From Argentina anserina (taxonomy: Eukaryota; Streptophyta; Magnoliopsida; Rosales; Rosaceae), in the NCBI RefSeq assembly GCF_933775445.1, contig NC_065876.1, forward strand, positions 26,412,001-26,476,000: a DNA stretch of 64,000 nt, given 5' to 3'. This document shows, in pieces, positions 36,894-48,342 of this stretch. Below the pieces are notes generated by a model. The model was not told where the DNA came from and did not search any database. It saw nothing but the letters and a program-made list of their open reading frames with translations. How positions within the stretch are numbered: position 1 is the first letter of the stretch; every line of letters begins with the position of its first letter. A program made the position numbers and the translations under genes.

Positions 36894-37080
36894 GTTGATC
36901 ATGCCCCATTTTTGATGTTGCTAAAGGAGAGGATACCAGATAGAATGAAATATGATTCCGTTGATCGTGCCCCCTTTATAAGATTAAATGAGAGGATACA
37001 TGAATAAAATAAAAAATCATTCTTATCCGTTGATCGTGCCCCCTTTAAATAGTTAAAGGAGATGATACCGGATAAGAATT
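36894..37080 (+). repeat. Three-copy 66-69-bp repeat
   Basis: Copies start at 36894, 36960 and 37029, each with GTTGATC-TGCCCC and GAGAGGATAC-type blocks. It is the third tandem array in a row within the gypsy-like element. Confidence 0.8.
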
Positions 37081-37694
37081 GATAGAACGGGTACGGTTCC
37101 CAACCGTACGTATAAATCTCAATATATACACAACATATTTCCGAGAATCTCATTCCCGAATAATTAATCAACCATTTTCCAAATATCCCATAAGTCATTA
37201 AATTTATTTCTCAAATTTATTTTCAAGACCACTAAATAGAATCACATTGTAAATAATCAAGAAGAAATAAATTAAATAATAAATTTTCCCAAAAATCCCA
37301 TTTCGGTAATTTCTCAACAATTATAGTTTTCTGGAAATCCCATTTCCAAATAACTAACAAAATAAATATTCGAAATTTAAAATTATAATTCTAAGATAAT
37401 AATTAACTCAATAAACATGCATGCATATATTTAACATAAACGTCCACTCATAGCCAAAAACCTAGCATCTAAATTGGATGCTTGCAAACGTAAACCGAGT
37501 AACCTCAAATAATTCCGGCTTTACAACCCCATTTTCAGAAGAACATGGAGAAAACCGCGTCAAATTGGTTAACTCACTCATCTCGATACTAAGTGAACGC
37601 ACGCATGAATCTATAAACTAAGATTTCCAAGACACAAAAATTTTCCCACATCTCAGCAAGCCCATCGGTCAGAGGATCATATTCTGATACCAAA

Positions 37695-38970
37695 TGAGAC
37701 GACTCGTCCTAAAAATAACCTAATTATATGTTAAAAACTAAATTAAAACCGGCAACCGAAATCTAATTTAAAATAATTGTGGCTGCACCCAAACTTTGGT
37801 TGGGCTGCCTACGTACCATTTACAAGGGATCAAGCCATTCGTCGTTCAACTCTTCATCAACAACCCGACTTCACAACCAACAACTATCGAGGGTCAATAT
37901 CGTATCACAAACGCTCACATTTACCACCAACCTACACACTTACCATAATCATGCAAAACTCATAACCATTCTGATTCGTATATCACATACAACAACACAT
38001 CGGACATACGCAACCATCACTATAACCATCATCCATCAAACACACAACAATCACATTAATCTTTTATAAAATAATCTAAATTACAAACAACATACAACCA
38101 AATACGTAGATTAATATGTCGATAAGTTCGTATCGACGAATGCTACTCAAAGGAGCAACCTCCTGCCCAAAAAAAGACACCACGCGCCGCCGCAGTGGCT
38201 GCGCGTGGGCCCTACGCGCCACCCCTCTCCAACCTCTCCAAATCAACTCGACTCCAACATGAAAGTTATAGATCACAAGAAAACACACATTTTTCACGAC
38301 GGCTTCGAAGCCCATATTGGCCGGGAAGTGGCCGGAAAACGCAGAGGAATGTCGGAACAGTGCACCGAATTCCCAAATCGCAATCTAGCTCGATTCGTCG
38401 CCCAACTCCAATCGATTCGTGCCCAGGATGAAGAACCAAGTTGAATGATGTTAACCCCGAGCTCCAAAGTCGCTGAAAAACGGCCACACGGCGGCGTTGA
38501 CTTCTGCCGGATCTTTCGGGCACGGCGGTCGGTAGGTGTCGAGGCTGGTACCAAAAGACGGAGAACGGCGAGACGGTTCGAACGGGACCGGTGGTGCCCC
38601 GATCGGTGGCCGGATGGAGGAGAATGGCGCCGGTAAAATCTCGGGGTCGGGGATGAACAATGGCGCGAAACTTTTGAATTTTCGGATTTCTGATTTTTCC
38701 CATTTTCGACCCCCTATTTATACTAAATTCCAAAAAAATGCCCAAATACATTTTGATTCGTAAATTCGTCATACGAACTCCGATTTAGGTGTGTTGCATG
38801 TCCACGAATTCGTATCGACGAGCTCTACGACTTTCGCAAAGGAAGTTTTCTCGAAAAACTTACGTATCGAAAAGTCAACTTTTAGAGTCGTCACACTTAG
38901 TACGACTCTCGTTCCGAGTAAAAGATTAAACTAATATCGCCACGAATCGTAAAAGATTCGGGTCGTAACA
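37695..38970 (-). repeat. Right LTR of the gypsy-like element (5' LTR on minus)
   Basis: 1276 bp, starting TGAGACGACTCG and ending GGGTCGTAACA on plus, so the minus strand begins TGTTACGACCC. It is followed at 38971 by TTATA, the altered target duplication. Confidence 0.88.
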
Positions 38971-39350
38971 TTATAAACATATTTTCAAGCATTTCACCGT
39001 GCATATATGAGCAGATATTTTGTTGGAGCTAATTTCCTTATGTACGTGCTTCCTAGTTGCACCATATACTCGGCTAGGAACTAGTTTAGCGAGTTGTAAC
39101 ATATGCCACACCCAGTGGCGGAGCCACTAAGGAACCTACTAGGTCTCGTGCACCAGTAGGTATACATATTTTCAGGTTTGATCAACTGAATTGTGGACAA
39201 CTTGGAGCAGCGGTGTTTAGGCTGTCAAGAGATCACACATTTCCTTCACTTCCTGAGTTCGAACCCCACTACCTTGTTTGAAAGTTGAAACACACTTTCT
39301 ATTCCTTGCATTTTCTTCTAACACCTTTTATTCCTTACCATTTTCTTCTA

Positions 39351-39851
39351 GAGCACATGAGATGTGTTCATATCAAAATGGAGTGCGTTAATATCAAAAT
39401 GGAGTGTGTTAATATATATATATATATATATAAACATGTTCTTTTAGAGATAGCATTAAAAGTAGCTGACTGTATAAACATATTTTCAAGCATTTCACCG
39501 AGCATATATGAGCAGATATTTTGTTGGAGCTAATTTCCTTATGTACGTGCTTCCTAGTTGCACCATATACTCGGCTAGGAACTGGTTTAGCGAGTTGTAA
39601 CATATGCCACACCCAGTGGCGGAGCCACTAAGGAACCTACTAGGTCCCGTGCACCAGTAGGTATACATATTTTCAGGTTTGATCAACTGAATTGTGGACA
39701 ACTTGGAGCAGCGGTGTTTAGGCTGTCAAGGGATCACACATTTCGTTCACTTCCTGAGTTCGAACCCCACTACCTTGTTTGAAAGTTGAAACACACTTTC
39801 TATTCCTTGCATTTTCTTCTAACACCTTTTATTCTTTACCATTTTCTTCTA
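39351..39851 (+). repeat. Tandem duplication, unit 2 (uninterrupted)
   Basis: 501 bp, directly abutting unit 1. It reads through GACTGTATAAACAT at 39469-39482 with no element, giving the pre-insertion sequence for the LTR element in unit 1. It has an extra TA run (about 39413-39431) and a few substitutions. Confidence 0.88.
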
Positions 39852-40116
39852 GCAGTCATCACTTGTAAACAACTCTAAGATTATTTCCCAATTTTTTTGT
39901 TAATTTAATGATTCAATAGACTTTTAGATTAAATTCTTTTTAATCTACCTTATATTAATTTCTTCTAATTGATCATAGATATTCGTTTTCTTTAAAATTA
40001 TATATATCACACTTTAAAAATTTGATCGACAATAATTAATATTGTTAAAAGTGCTTGACTTTGGATTAAAAAACAATTTGTGCCCCAATTAATTCAAATT
40101 TATAGCTCCGCCACTC
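39614..40116. mobile_element. hAT-like element (503 bp), CAGTGGCGGAGC ends
   Basis: Perfect 8-bp duplication GCCACACC at 39606-39613 and 40117-40124. The ends CAGTGGCGGAGC and GCTCCGCCACTC are inverted repeats. Only its left 238 bases were copied into unit 1 (39113-39350), so the tandem duplication came after this insertion. No coding capacity. Confidence 0.85.
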
Positions 40117-40530
40117 GCCACACCTACCCTGCCACTCATCTTCTTGAATCCAGAATCCGTAAATATATATGAGATATTTCTGATATCACGTTGTCCGTTT
40201 ATGAACCTTGATTTACTTCAAGCTTCCTAAAGCAATAAGGATCGCTCAACATACCAACCCGCGCCGAATCGTTAACGTTTCGGGTACACAGTACAAGCTT
40301 TAAGTTTGCTTTTGGAACGTAGCTGCGTAGGCCATTTCTTCTATTTCAAATGCAGAGGCTATAAAAGTGCCACCACTCGATTTACCTAATTTTCAATGAC
40401 CAACAATTTGGTAACAACCAATCAACGCCACTCAAGATTGTTCAATAATTATGAATCTGGCAATCTTAAGTGTTGGTATATCAGTATGTATATAATCTCA
40501 TGTCAACTCACAGTCGAGCTAGCTTGCTGT

Positions 40531-40540
40531 TAATATATAA
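40531..40540 (+). promoter_or_regulatory. TATA-like box of the 40.6-kb MATE gene
   Basis: TAATATATAA about 55 bases before the ATG at 40595. The upstream region (about 40400-40560) is alignable with the regions before the 48.3- and 56.2-kb copies, so the promoter was duplicated with the gene. Confidence 0.5.
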
Positions 40541-40594
40541 GTGCTAACTACCTCCCCAGAGTTCTGTACTAAGGCCACCGGAAGATAAGGAACC

Positions 40595-43500
40595 ATGGAC
40601 AGGGAAGAAGAAGAAGAAGACGTTCTGGCTCTTAACCAACCCTTATTAACAGAACCAGTAGTAACCGGAAACAGTCCACTTGAAGATGTACAAAGCAAAA
40701 GCCTTGCGTCAAGAGTTTGGATAGAAACCAAGAAACTATGGCGCGTCGTGGGCCCTGCTATCGTCGCCCGGCTTGCCGGCTACTCCATGACCGTCATTAC
40801 TCAGGCCTTCGCCGGCCACCTAGGTGACAATGAGCTTGCTGCAATCTCCATCGTCAACAATGTCATCCTTGGCTTCTCATTTGGTCTGCTGGTAAGTTCT
40901 CTTCAACACCATATTGGCACTATTAGTATAATATTTGCTCATAAGGGAATGGTATGTTGTTTAAGCTTCTTGACGTTTTCAATTTTGGTTTTTGAAAAGT
41001 TGGGAATGGCAAGTGCCCTGGAAACTCTATGTGGTCAAGCTTTTGGGGCCAAAAGGTATCCAATGCTTGGGATTTATCTCCAGAGGTCTTGGATCGTGTT
41101 GTTCATCGGCTGCATTTTCCTATCGCCGATTTATGTTTTCGCTTCTCCAATTCTGAAACTACTGGGGCAGACAGATGAAGTGTCAGAGCTTTCAGGGGTG
41201 GTGTCCCTTTGGGTTTTGCCATTGCATTTTAGCTATGCATTTCTTTTCCCATTGCAAAGGTTCTTGCAGAGCCAGCTCAAGAACTTTGTGACTTTGTGGA
41301 TGTCCTTGGTGGTTCTGGTGATTCATACCCTGATAAGCTGGATTTTTGTGTATGTTTTGGATTTTGGAATTGTCGGTGCTGCTGTGACTTTGGATATTTC
41401 ATGGTGGCTCTTGGTTTTCATGCAACTTGCTTATGTGACTTGTGGCTGGTGTCCGCTGAGTTGGCCTGGTCTGTCTATGGAGGCTTTTTCTGGGCTCTGG
41501 GAATTTATCAAACTTTCTGCTGCATCTGGCGTCATGATCTGGTAATATTTCATCTTCTTCTCCTTTCCTGTATTTGGCTCAACGTGACTTTTTTTTTGGC
41601 AAATTAAATCTTGAAGTTGTCCTAGTTACGCCAAATTCTGCACAAGTGCAGAACTAGGGTGTGGCGAGAAATCAGTCGGACAGTTTTGCAAAATAAATCT
41701 TAGAGTTGTCCTGGTAAGGCCATTTCCTCCACAACTAAGTTTTGGCCCAGTTGGGTTTTATGTGTCTACTTTATTTATGAAATTTATTTTGAACGCCGAA
41801 TGCAAACTTATTTTTGCATGTAATCCTGTATTACACCTTTTAGATGTATCAGAACAGAGAACAGAGAACCGTATCCAATCATCCTATATCAGTCCATCTT
41901 ATCTCAGAGTAAAATACGGTGGTAAGCGTAAGTTCTAACTACCTCTCCTAGCAATATTAAGAAAAACATTAGCAACCTGCGTTGGCTTGTTGTGGCAGCG
42001 CAGGCCTTTTGCCATTGCTGGCGCAACCACGCAACAATAGAGGGTACGCAACCAATTACTGCGCGCTCTAACTGCGCTTGTAAGGCTGCGCGCTGAGATT
42101 GATTTTTGGTGGATGTTAAGATGTGGCACTGTTGATTTTGAACTAGATGTGGACATGGCAACTGGTTATCATGTCAGCAACTTGTGCTTGGGAAGGTAGA
42201 CGCACCAATGGTTGTGTAATAGAACTCGCTAGTTATTTTAGTGTAGGTTTGGTGCTCAGCTAGAACTTAGGGGCTGGATGGCCGATGGTCCTTACAGGTC
42301 TGCAGAGCCTGCACTTCTGCTCATTTAGCTAAATAAACCCCTCCTGCTCTTCAGAAGGCGGTAAAATTGACTTAGACCATCTGCACCAGTAGGCAAAATC
42401 AAAGGCTGCGCGCCTTTGTATTATGGTACCATGCATGTATTAATTTTATACCAAAGTAATTTCATACATGTCCCTTCAATTTCCAGAAACATGCATTAAC
42501 CTTTAATTTTAATGATTCTTTTCGTTGATGCATATATGCAGTTTGGAATTCTGGTATTACAGAGTTTTGATATTGATGACCGGATACTTACCAGACTCGA
42601 CTCTTTCTGTTGATGCCATATCAATTTGGTATGAGACCTCTGTTTTATCAATATCCCTTTAACTATGTTTCATCATATTTATTGGACAACTCTATATCGA
42701 TTGTTCAAGTTTTACCAGTTCAACCCAAATGTTTTGCTTGTTCCTTTCTTATGTCTTGGATTCATATATTGCAGCATGACTGTAAACGGGTGGGAACTCA
42801 TGATCCATTTAGCTTTCTTGGCTGGAACAGGGTACCATTTCTTTTGGCCTTTTTTAACTGTTGTTATTTTGTAGAATTGGAAAGGTAGTATATTTGAGTT
42901 CAGCAATTTTCTGAAAAATATATGTTATGGAACTCGCAGAGTGAGGGTCGCGAATGAGCTCGGAGCCGGAAATGGTCAGGCAGCAAAGTTTGCAACAAAG
43001 GTTGCTGTGGCGGAATCAAGCTTCATCTCCCTTTTCTTTTGTGTGCTCATTATCGCGTTACATGACAAGTTTGCATACATCTTCACTTCAAGCACTGATG
43101 TCCTATTAGCAGTTGATCACTTGTCTTACCTCTTGGCTATAACCATTCTACTTAATGGGGTTCAACCCGTTTTGTCAGGTTTGTTTCTCACTCGATATTT
43201 GCATGCATCATAGTTTCGACTACAACCCTGTGACAATTTGTTATCAGGGGATGCAACGTTTATCAGAGTAAAACTTTTATTTGGCATTTAAGATTATTAC
43301 CTTTCTAATCATTTTAGTGAAGAAGACAGGCAAACTAATCTCTTATCTATCATTTGTTAACTCAAATATACTGATGATTTCCTTTCTAAAACTGTTTTTA
43401 ATTTTGACAGGCGTAGCGATAGGCTCAGGATGGCAAGCATGGGTTGCATATGTAAATCTTTTCTGCTACTATATTGTTGGGCTTCCACTTGGAATAGTAC

Positions 43501-43936
43501 TGGGATGGGTTGCTGACTATGGTGCTTTGGTATGGTTTGCTCGTTCATCTGCCTCCATTAAATTTCCAAATATCCAAATCAAAGACTTCAATTTAATTCT
43601 TGTATGCACTAACATGTGCACATTAATGCAAAACAGGGTATATGGTCTGGGATGATCCTTGGTGGTACCCTTGTACAAACTGTGATTTTGGCTATCATCA
43701 CAACCCGACGTGATTGGGAAAATGAGGTACAATCTCTCATCAAGAAGAATTGATAAACCAAGCATGATAATCTAAACATCAAAATTTGTTGAACGGGGCG
43801 GCCCTAATTGACATTCATGCTTGAGAATGCCACTTGTTTATCGTGCATAATTCTGGCTATCTCAATTTTGCAGGCACTGACTGCTGGCCGGCGGGTAAAC
43901 AAGTGGTCTACACAAGATAGCCAAGCTGAGGGATAG
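40595..43936 (+). CDS. MATE efflux transporter (DTX/DETOXIFICATION), 497 aa, second intact copy
   Basis: Eight exons: 40595-40891, 41000-41541, 42542-42628, 42775-42831, 42940-43178, 43411-43529, 43637-43726, 43874-43936, totalling 1494 nt; all introns GT-AG. The start codon lies in ACCATGGAC, a good plant context. Landmarks: GHLGDNELAA; CGQAFGAK (110-117); NELGAGN (333-339); QPVLSG; GSGWQAWVAY; ending GRRVNKWSTQDSQAEG. It is very similar to the 48.3-kb copy, including the short introns, so the pair is a recent duplication. Intron 1 is only 108 nt, a multiple of three without a stop, so retaining it would add 36 residues in a loop between helices. Likely a proton-coupled exporter of small organic molecules; substrate unknown. 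Confidence 0.95.
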
Positions 43937-44729
43937 CAATAACTGGTAGAAGCTTAGCATTCCATTCCATTCAGGTCAAGGAAAATAACATATAGCAGCT
44001 TGGAAGTTTTCTATCATATTCTTCAAAGGCTCAAACCCATTTTTTGTAAGATTTTGATTATTATGTTGTTTAAAAATTCAATCTGGGAGACGAGGTTATT
44101 CTTGGCTTCAAATCCTTTGTCCCAATTTTCCTATTCCTTTCCTGTACTCCTATTAAAGTTTGACAAGTGGCATTTGTTGCCTAATCAGCTAGCAACCACT
44201 AACTTTAGTATATAATTAATAGTTCATTATAGTTTAATTTATCTCATAATAGAATACAACACACTCCTATGCTGTGGGAAAAAGTGGGAAAACTGAAAAG
44301 TGTTGCTAATCAGACCTCTAAATTTGTTGAGCACATTTATGTTTACTACACCTCTTTTTTATTTTTTAAAATAAACATATACTCACTATACCTCATTTGA
44401 AATTTCTAAAATAACCTTAGTTATATTATTCACTTATGGGCGTGGGGATGAGACTCCCGGTTATACCTCATTTGAAAGTTCCAAACACCTTAGTTATAAC
44501 CTTATTTATTATTATTTTTTAGTTTAAATTTAGTGATTTACCTTATTATCCTTTAAATATTAAACATAATTTTAAATTAACCTTTGATGTAGGGACCTAT
44601 ATGTATTTTCTCATATATTTTGGTTGACAAAGTATGTTATGGTTATAATATATATATATTGATAATTTAGTAACTCAACTAATCTTGTTCTTCTTTTAGA
44701 GTTTACTAGTCAGCTAACGAGCCCCGTTC
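43937..44729. other. 3' flank of the 40.6-kb MATE gene
   Basis: AT-rich 3' UTR and spacer. No additional gene seen. Confidence 0.5.
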
Positions 44730-44851
44730 TACTGGTTACCAGTTAAGCACCAGGTGGCGCTAAACTGCCGTCCGATCTGATCGGCCGACCACTGTTTAGC
44801 CAAATCAGACGGTAGTTGAGCGTCACCTAGTGCTCAACTGCTGACCAGTAA
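44730..44851. repeat. Foldback repeat with 46-bp arms
   Basis: Left arm 44730-44775 and right arm 44806-44851 are inverted copies at roughly 80 percent identity, ACTGGTTACCAGTTAAGCAC against the reverse of GTGCTCAACTGCTGACCAGT. The loop holds TGATCGGCCGACCA. GC content is much higher than around it. Could be a small foldback MITE or a hairpin transcript source; no target duplication was clear. Confidence 0.65.
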
Positions 44852-46946
44852 CAACCAGTAACTTTAGTATATAAATAATATAACTATATAGTTCACAATG
44901 GTCTAATCAAAAGATAATATTTGTGTAACTCAACTAATCTTGTTTTCTTTCGTCCTCAACTATTTCCTATATATCATTCCGCTTAAAGATATAGTATTGT
45001 TCACCTTTGTGTACCGCAGGAAACATTCCGCCTAAAGATTGAGTATTGTTCACCTCCGTTTACTGTTCATTTTATTTGCGTTTCTGACACTGGGCTGGTA
45101 CACATCATGGATTCCTACCTAACCCATCACTTTGCTATTCATCCCCTTTTTGACATTCAAAACCATAAAGCCAGCCAGCCACAAACCTCCTCCACCATTT
45201 TGTTAATTATTATCGGCTGACAATTCACTCTTTTTTTATTTGTGCTGGGACAATTTACTCATCAAAGTTCTTGGAAAGACGAAAAAGTTGAGGCTCTGCT
45301 CAGTACCAAATTGCAAGTTTGCAACCCTCCTTGTCAATAACACTAAGCAAAGTGATTGATAGGCTTACTGAAGAACAAGTTACTACAAGCCAGCGCAAAG
45401 CGCGGCTCCCCCATACTAGCTAGTCAAATCAAATACGGTGTATTCCAAAACTATTCATTCACCATTATCACCTCCATATAAGTTTTTTGGTGGGGTGCCT
45501 CAGCTGAAAGGTTTTCCATCTACGAAACTAACCACTACGGCACTACCATCTTATTCGCTGATGAAAGTCTTAGATTTAAGAAACCTTCCTATTATATAAC
45601 CCCACTCCTTTCCAGTTCCATATATCCATCATCTTCAAAATTTCAACCTCTTGAATTTACAGACCAAAATCTTAGAAACATCTTGGAGTCCTCATCCTCT
45701 CTCAACGCCTTCTTCTCTTCTATGTATCCCTCCAATTCAAACATGTTTCACTTTCACCTTCTCAAACTCAAATAGTTGTGGGTTGCCTCACACTCCTTCC
45801 CTACCCGCAAGTCCACACCAACCCATTGCAGAGTCACATAAATAATATAGCATGCCAAAAATCACGTCACCGGCCGACCGATGTCCATAAAACAAGGAGA
45901 CTTTTTTTTCTTTCTTTCTTTTTGTAAGTTTTAATTTGAAAAAAAAAAGTATAAATCAATGAATTGTTTTGAATAAGTGATGTTAATTTATTACGATCCT
46001 AATCAAAATTTAACTTAAGGTTAAAAATCTAAGCAATTTAACCTAAAGACTTATACTTGAGACCTAAACTATTTTTATTATTTTTGTTTTACAGGATCTA
46101 CGAAATCCTAATTGCAAAATGAAATTGTTTGCAATTTTATGAGTTATCAAGATAGCAAAGAAGTGAGAATCCTTGTTTAATTTAGAATTGGACTCCCTAA
46201 AAAAAGGAAATTTATAATATTTGAAGACGAATGAATCGCTGAAACTCTAATACGATTATTACATAAAGGGGTGAAGAGCACATAAGAACATAGAAGACAC
46301 ACAACTCTCAACATACATACCTGGCCCATCTGCTTAACAAGAATCATCAAGCAAACCCTATCAAAGTCCTCTTGAGGCAAACCAACAAACAACATACAAT
46401 CGTTAAACGCCTCACAACCTTAGCATTTAGATTTACCCATTAAAGCTCTGCTTACTCGCATCTTAATGATTAAGTATCGATAGCGACTCGTGACGAGACG
46501 TGAAAGAAAATTTCGACAGACCAGGTGACCTACACTACAAACCAAGCAGGGTTATAGTTCTCTCCCCTGCCACATTTGCAAAATTTAAAAGACAAGACAA
46601 TGTAACACAATTCAACCCACTCTCGTATGTAAGTACGGACACACACACACACAACGCTCCAATTGAGGACATTCGATCACTTAAACTCACAAGGAGCCCG
46701 AATAGAGGGGACATAAAGCTTATACCCTAGCAGAACTTATACAACATAAATCATAAAATAAGACATCTTAAATAAAGATAGGAGCCTCATCAAAGATAAG
46801 ATCAATAAAATGACCTCTACTAACAAAACGGGTTCATCTATCAGACACATTATTTACTTCTCAATGAATATGACGAATATCAAAGGATTCCATCAATTCT
46901 AAACAATCGCCAAGTAGTGTTAAGTGTTAATTGACTGGTTTAGAGG
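44852..46946. other. Intergenic, no gene seen
   Basis: About 2.1 kb. I found neither conserved coding segments nor defined repeats. A C/T-rich stretch near 45600-45830 resembles a transcribed leader but leads to nothing recognisable. Confidence 0.45.
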
Positions 46947-46954
46947 CTGTTAAC

Positions 46955-47380
46955 CTAGGTTGCACGGAAACGAGGACGAGTTTCGGAAATGGGGAGTTTC
47001 CGAAACGCGGAAACGTCAAAATCAAAATATAGTCCGATAGGAAACGTGACGGAAACGTCAAAAAAAATATTCATTATATATATAAATATAAATATATAAT
47101 TGAAAAAAAATCAACAAATGGTTACTAATTGAAATCAATCAATCCAAAATGCAAACAAAAGTTCATAATAAATTACAATAGAAATAACAAAGAACTTCAT
47201 CAACACATTCCAAATCAAAATCCAACAAAACACAATCCAAATCAAAATCCAAACAAAACACAATCCAAATCCAAATCCAACAAAGGTTCAAGAAACAATT
47301 CATAATCAAATTACAATTACAAATAAAAGCAACAACATCAAGCAACAACATCATCTTATGCATTTAATTCCTCTTCAAAC

Positions 47381-47416
<36 letters not shown>

Positions 47417-47901
47417 CCGTCATCAAACAAGACCTGTGCGAATCGAGCTCCTTAAGGATTGACGGTGGGACTTATGGAGAAGATGCCGCAGAACCTGTGT
47501 GAATCGAGCTCCTTAACCAGCGATGGCGGATTAACTGTGGGACTTAGGGAGAAGAGCCGCAGAAGTAGGCTCCTTTTATGGAGAGAGAGAGAGAGAGAGA
47601 GAGATTGGAGAAGATTGGGAAGAAGAAGAAGACAGAGAACAGATGAGAGAGAGAGGCGCAAGACAGAGATGAATGAAAGAGGCGGAGAAGAATGAGAGAT
47701 CGAGGGAGGAAGTAACCTAATACTGAATAGCCGAATCTACCCTCGCGTTTCCAAGATAATTACTATGGCGTTTCTGTTTTACGAGAAACGCGTTTCCCAG
47801 ACGTTTCCAAATTTTACTTTTTTTGAAACGAATTTCCGACGCGTTTCCTGACGTTTCGGAAACGGGAAACGGCCGGAAATGTGCGTTTCCGTGCAACCTA
47901 G
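46955..47901. mobile_element. hAT-like element (947 bp) 5' of the 48.3-kb MATE gene
   Basis: Perfect 8-bp duplication CTGTTAAC at 46947-46954 and 47902-47909. The terminal inverted repeats CTAGGTTGCACGGAAACG and CGTTTCCGTGCAACCTAG are identical over 18 bases. Subterminal regions are filled with GGAAACG / CGTTTCC motifs. It contains a (CAT)n run at 47381-47416 and a (GA)n run at 47581-47604. No transposase frame. Confidence 0.92.
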
Positions 47902-47909
47902 CTGTTAAC

Positions 47910-48302
47910 TGTGTTAAGTGTTAATTGACTATGTAACAGGTTGCACATGTCAACATTGGATAGGGGGTATAAGGAAGCAAATAGGAAAAGGAAGACAGAT
48001 TTGAAGTTGGTTATGGGTCCAATAAAATTCAGGAAGTCGAGCAAATAATACTCTGCATGCCAAGAGCTCTTGAACATTAAATTGCAGATAAGTTGAGAAA
48101 AGTTTCCATAATTATAGAAAGTCTTGCAACAGTTCATCTACAACTATTATATGAATCCAATAAACAATTTTGGTAACCACCACTCAACGCAAACCAATAC
48201 TTTAATTAAACATCTGAATCTGGTAGCTAGACCTCAAAGTGTCGGTATATAACGTGATGGTGGCGCGCGCTCCACAGCTCGACGAGCTAGGTTGCTGTTA
48301 AG
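47910..48302. other. Duplicated 5' flank / promoter of the 48.3-kb MATE gene
   Basis: Alignable with 55620-55927 plus 56085-56125 before the broken copy, and partly with 40400-40530 before the second copy. A shared ACCACTCAACG-AAACCAAT block lies near 48178. Confidence 0.6.
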
Positions 48303-48311
48303 TATATATAA
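48303..48311 (+). promoter_or_regulatory. TATA box of the 48.3-kb MATE gene
   Basis: TATATATAA, 32 bases before the ATG, implying a very short 5' UTR if used. The broken paralogue has a weakened version (ATAATTGTATAAA). Confidence 0.5.
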
Positions 48312-48342
48312 ACTACCAGCTCCCATCTCCTTCGTGGTAGCC

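Larger units (their letters stand above)
32753..38970 (-). mobile_element. Non-autonomous gypsy-like LTR retrotransposon (LARD type)
   Basis: Two long direct repeats (1244 and 1276 bp, both TGAGACGA...GTAACA on plus) flank 3.7 kb without gag or pol. Orientation is minus: TTTGGTATCAGAAT, an initiator-Met-tRNA-type primer site, abuts the right LTR at 37694. A GGAGGGGAGA polypurine tract abuts the left LTR at about 33997. Just before it, the minus strand reads like the last codons of a Ty3/gypsy polyprotein (VNFEGEIFIRRGDCYDPN). Flanks GTATA (32748-32752) and TTATA (38971-38975) are the 5-bp duplication with one change. The interior holds three different tandem arrays (36059-37080). It needs proteins from another element to move. 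Confidence 0.85.
32654..39350 (+). repeat. Tandem duplication, unit 1 (split by an LTR element)
   Basis: The sequence from GAGCACATGAGATGTG at 32654 to 32752, continued at 38971-39350, is repeated directly at 39351-39851. The first unit is interrupted by the LTR retrotransposon 32753-38970. Its right part (39113-39350) is the left half of a hAT-like element complete only in unit 2. Confidence 0.88.

Noticed and set aside
47459..47695. 78-residue frame with RERERERDWRR
   Set aside because: Low-complexity translation of a GA microsatellite inside a hAT-like element.
48292..48342. Upstream in-frame ATG as start of the 48.3-kb MATE gene
   Set aside because: It precedes the TATA-like box, and the paralogue at 40.6 kb starts at the equivalent of 48343.
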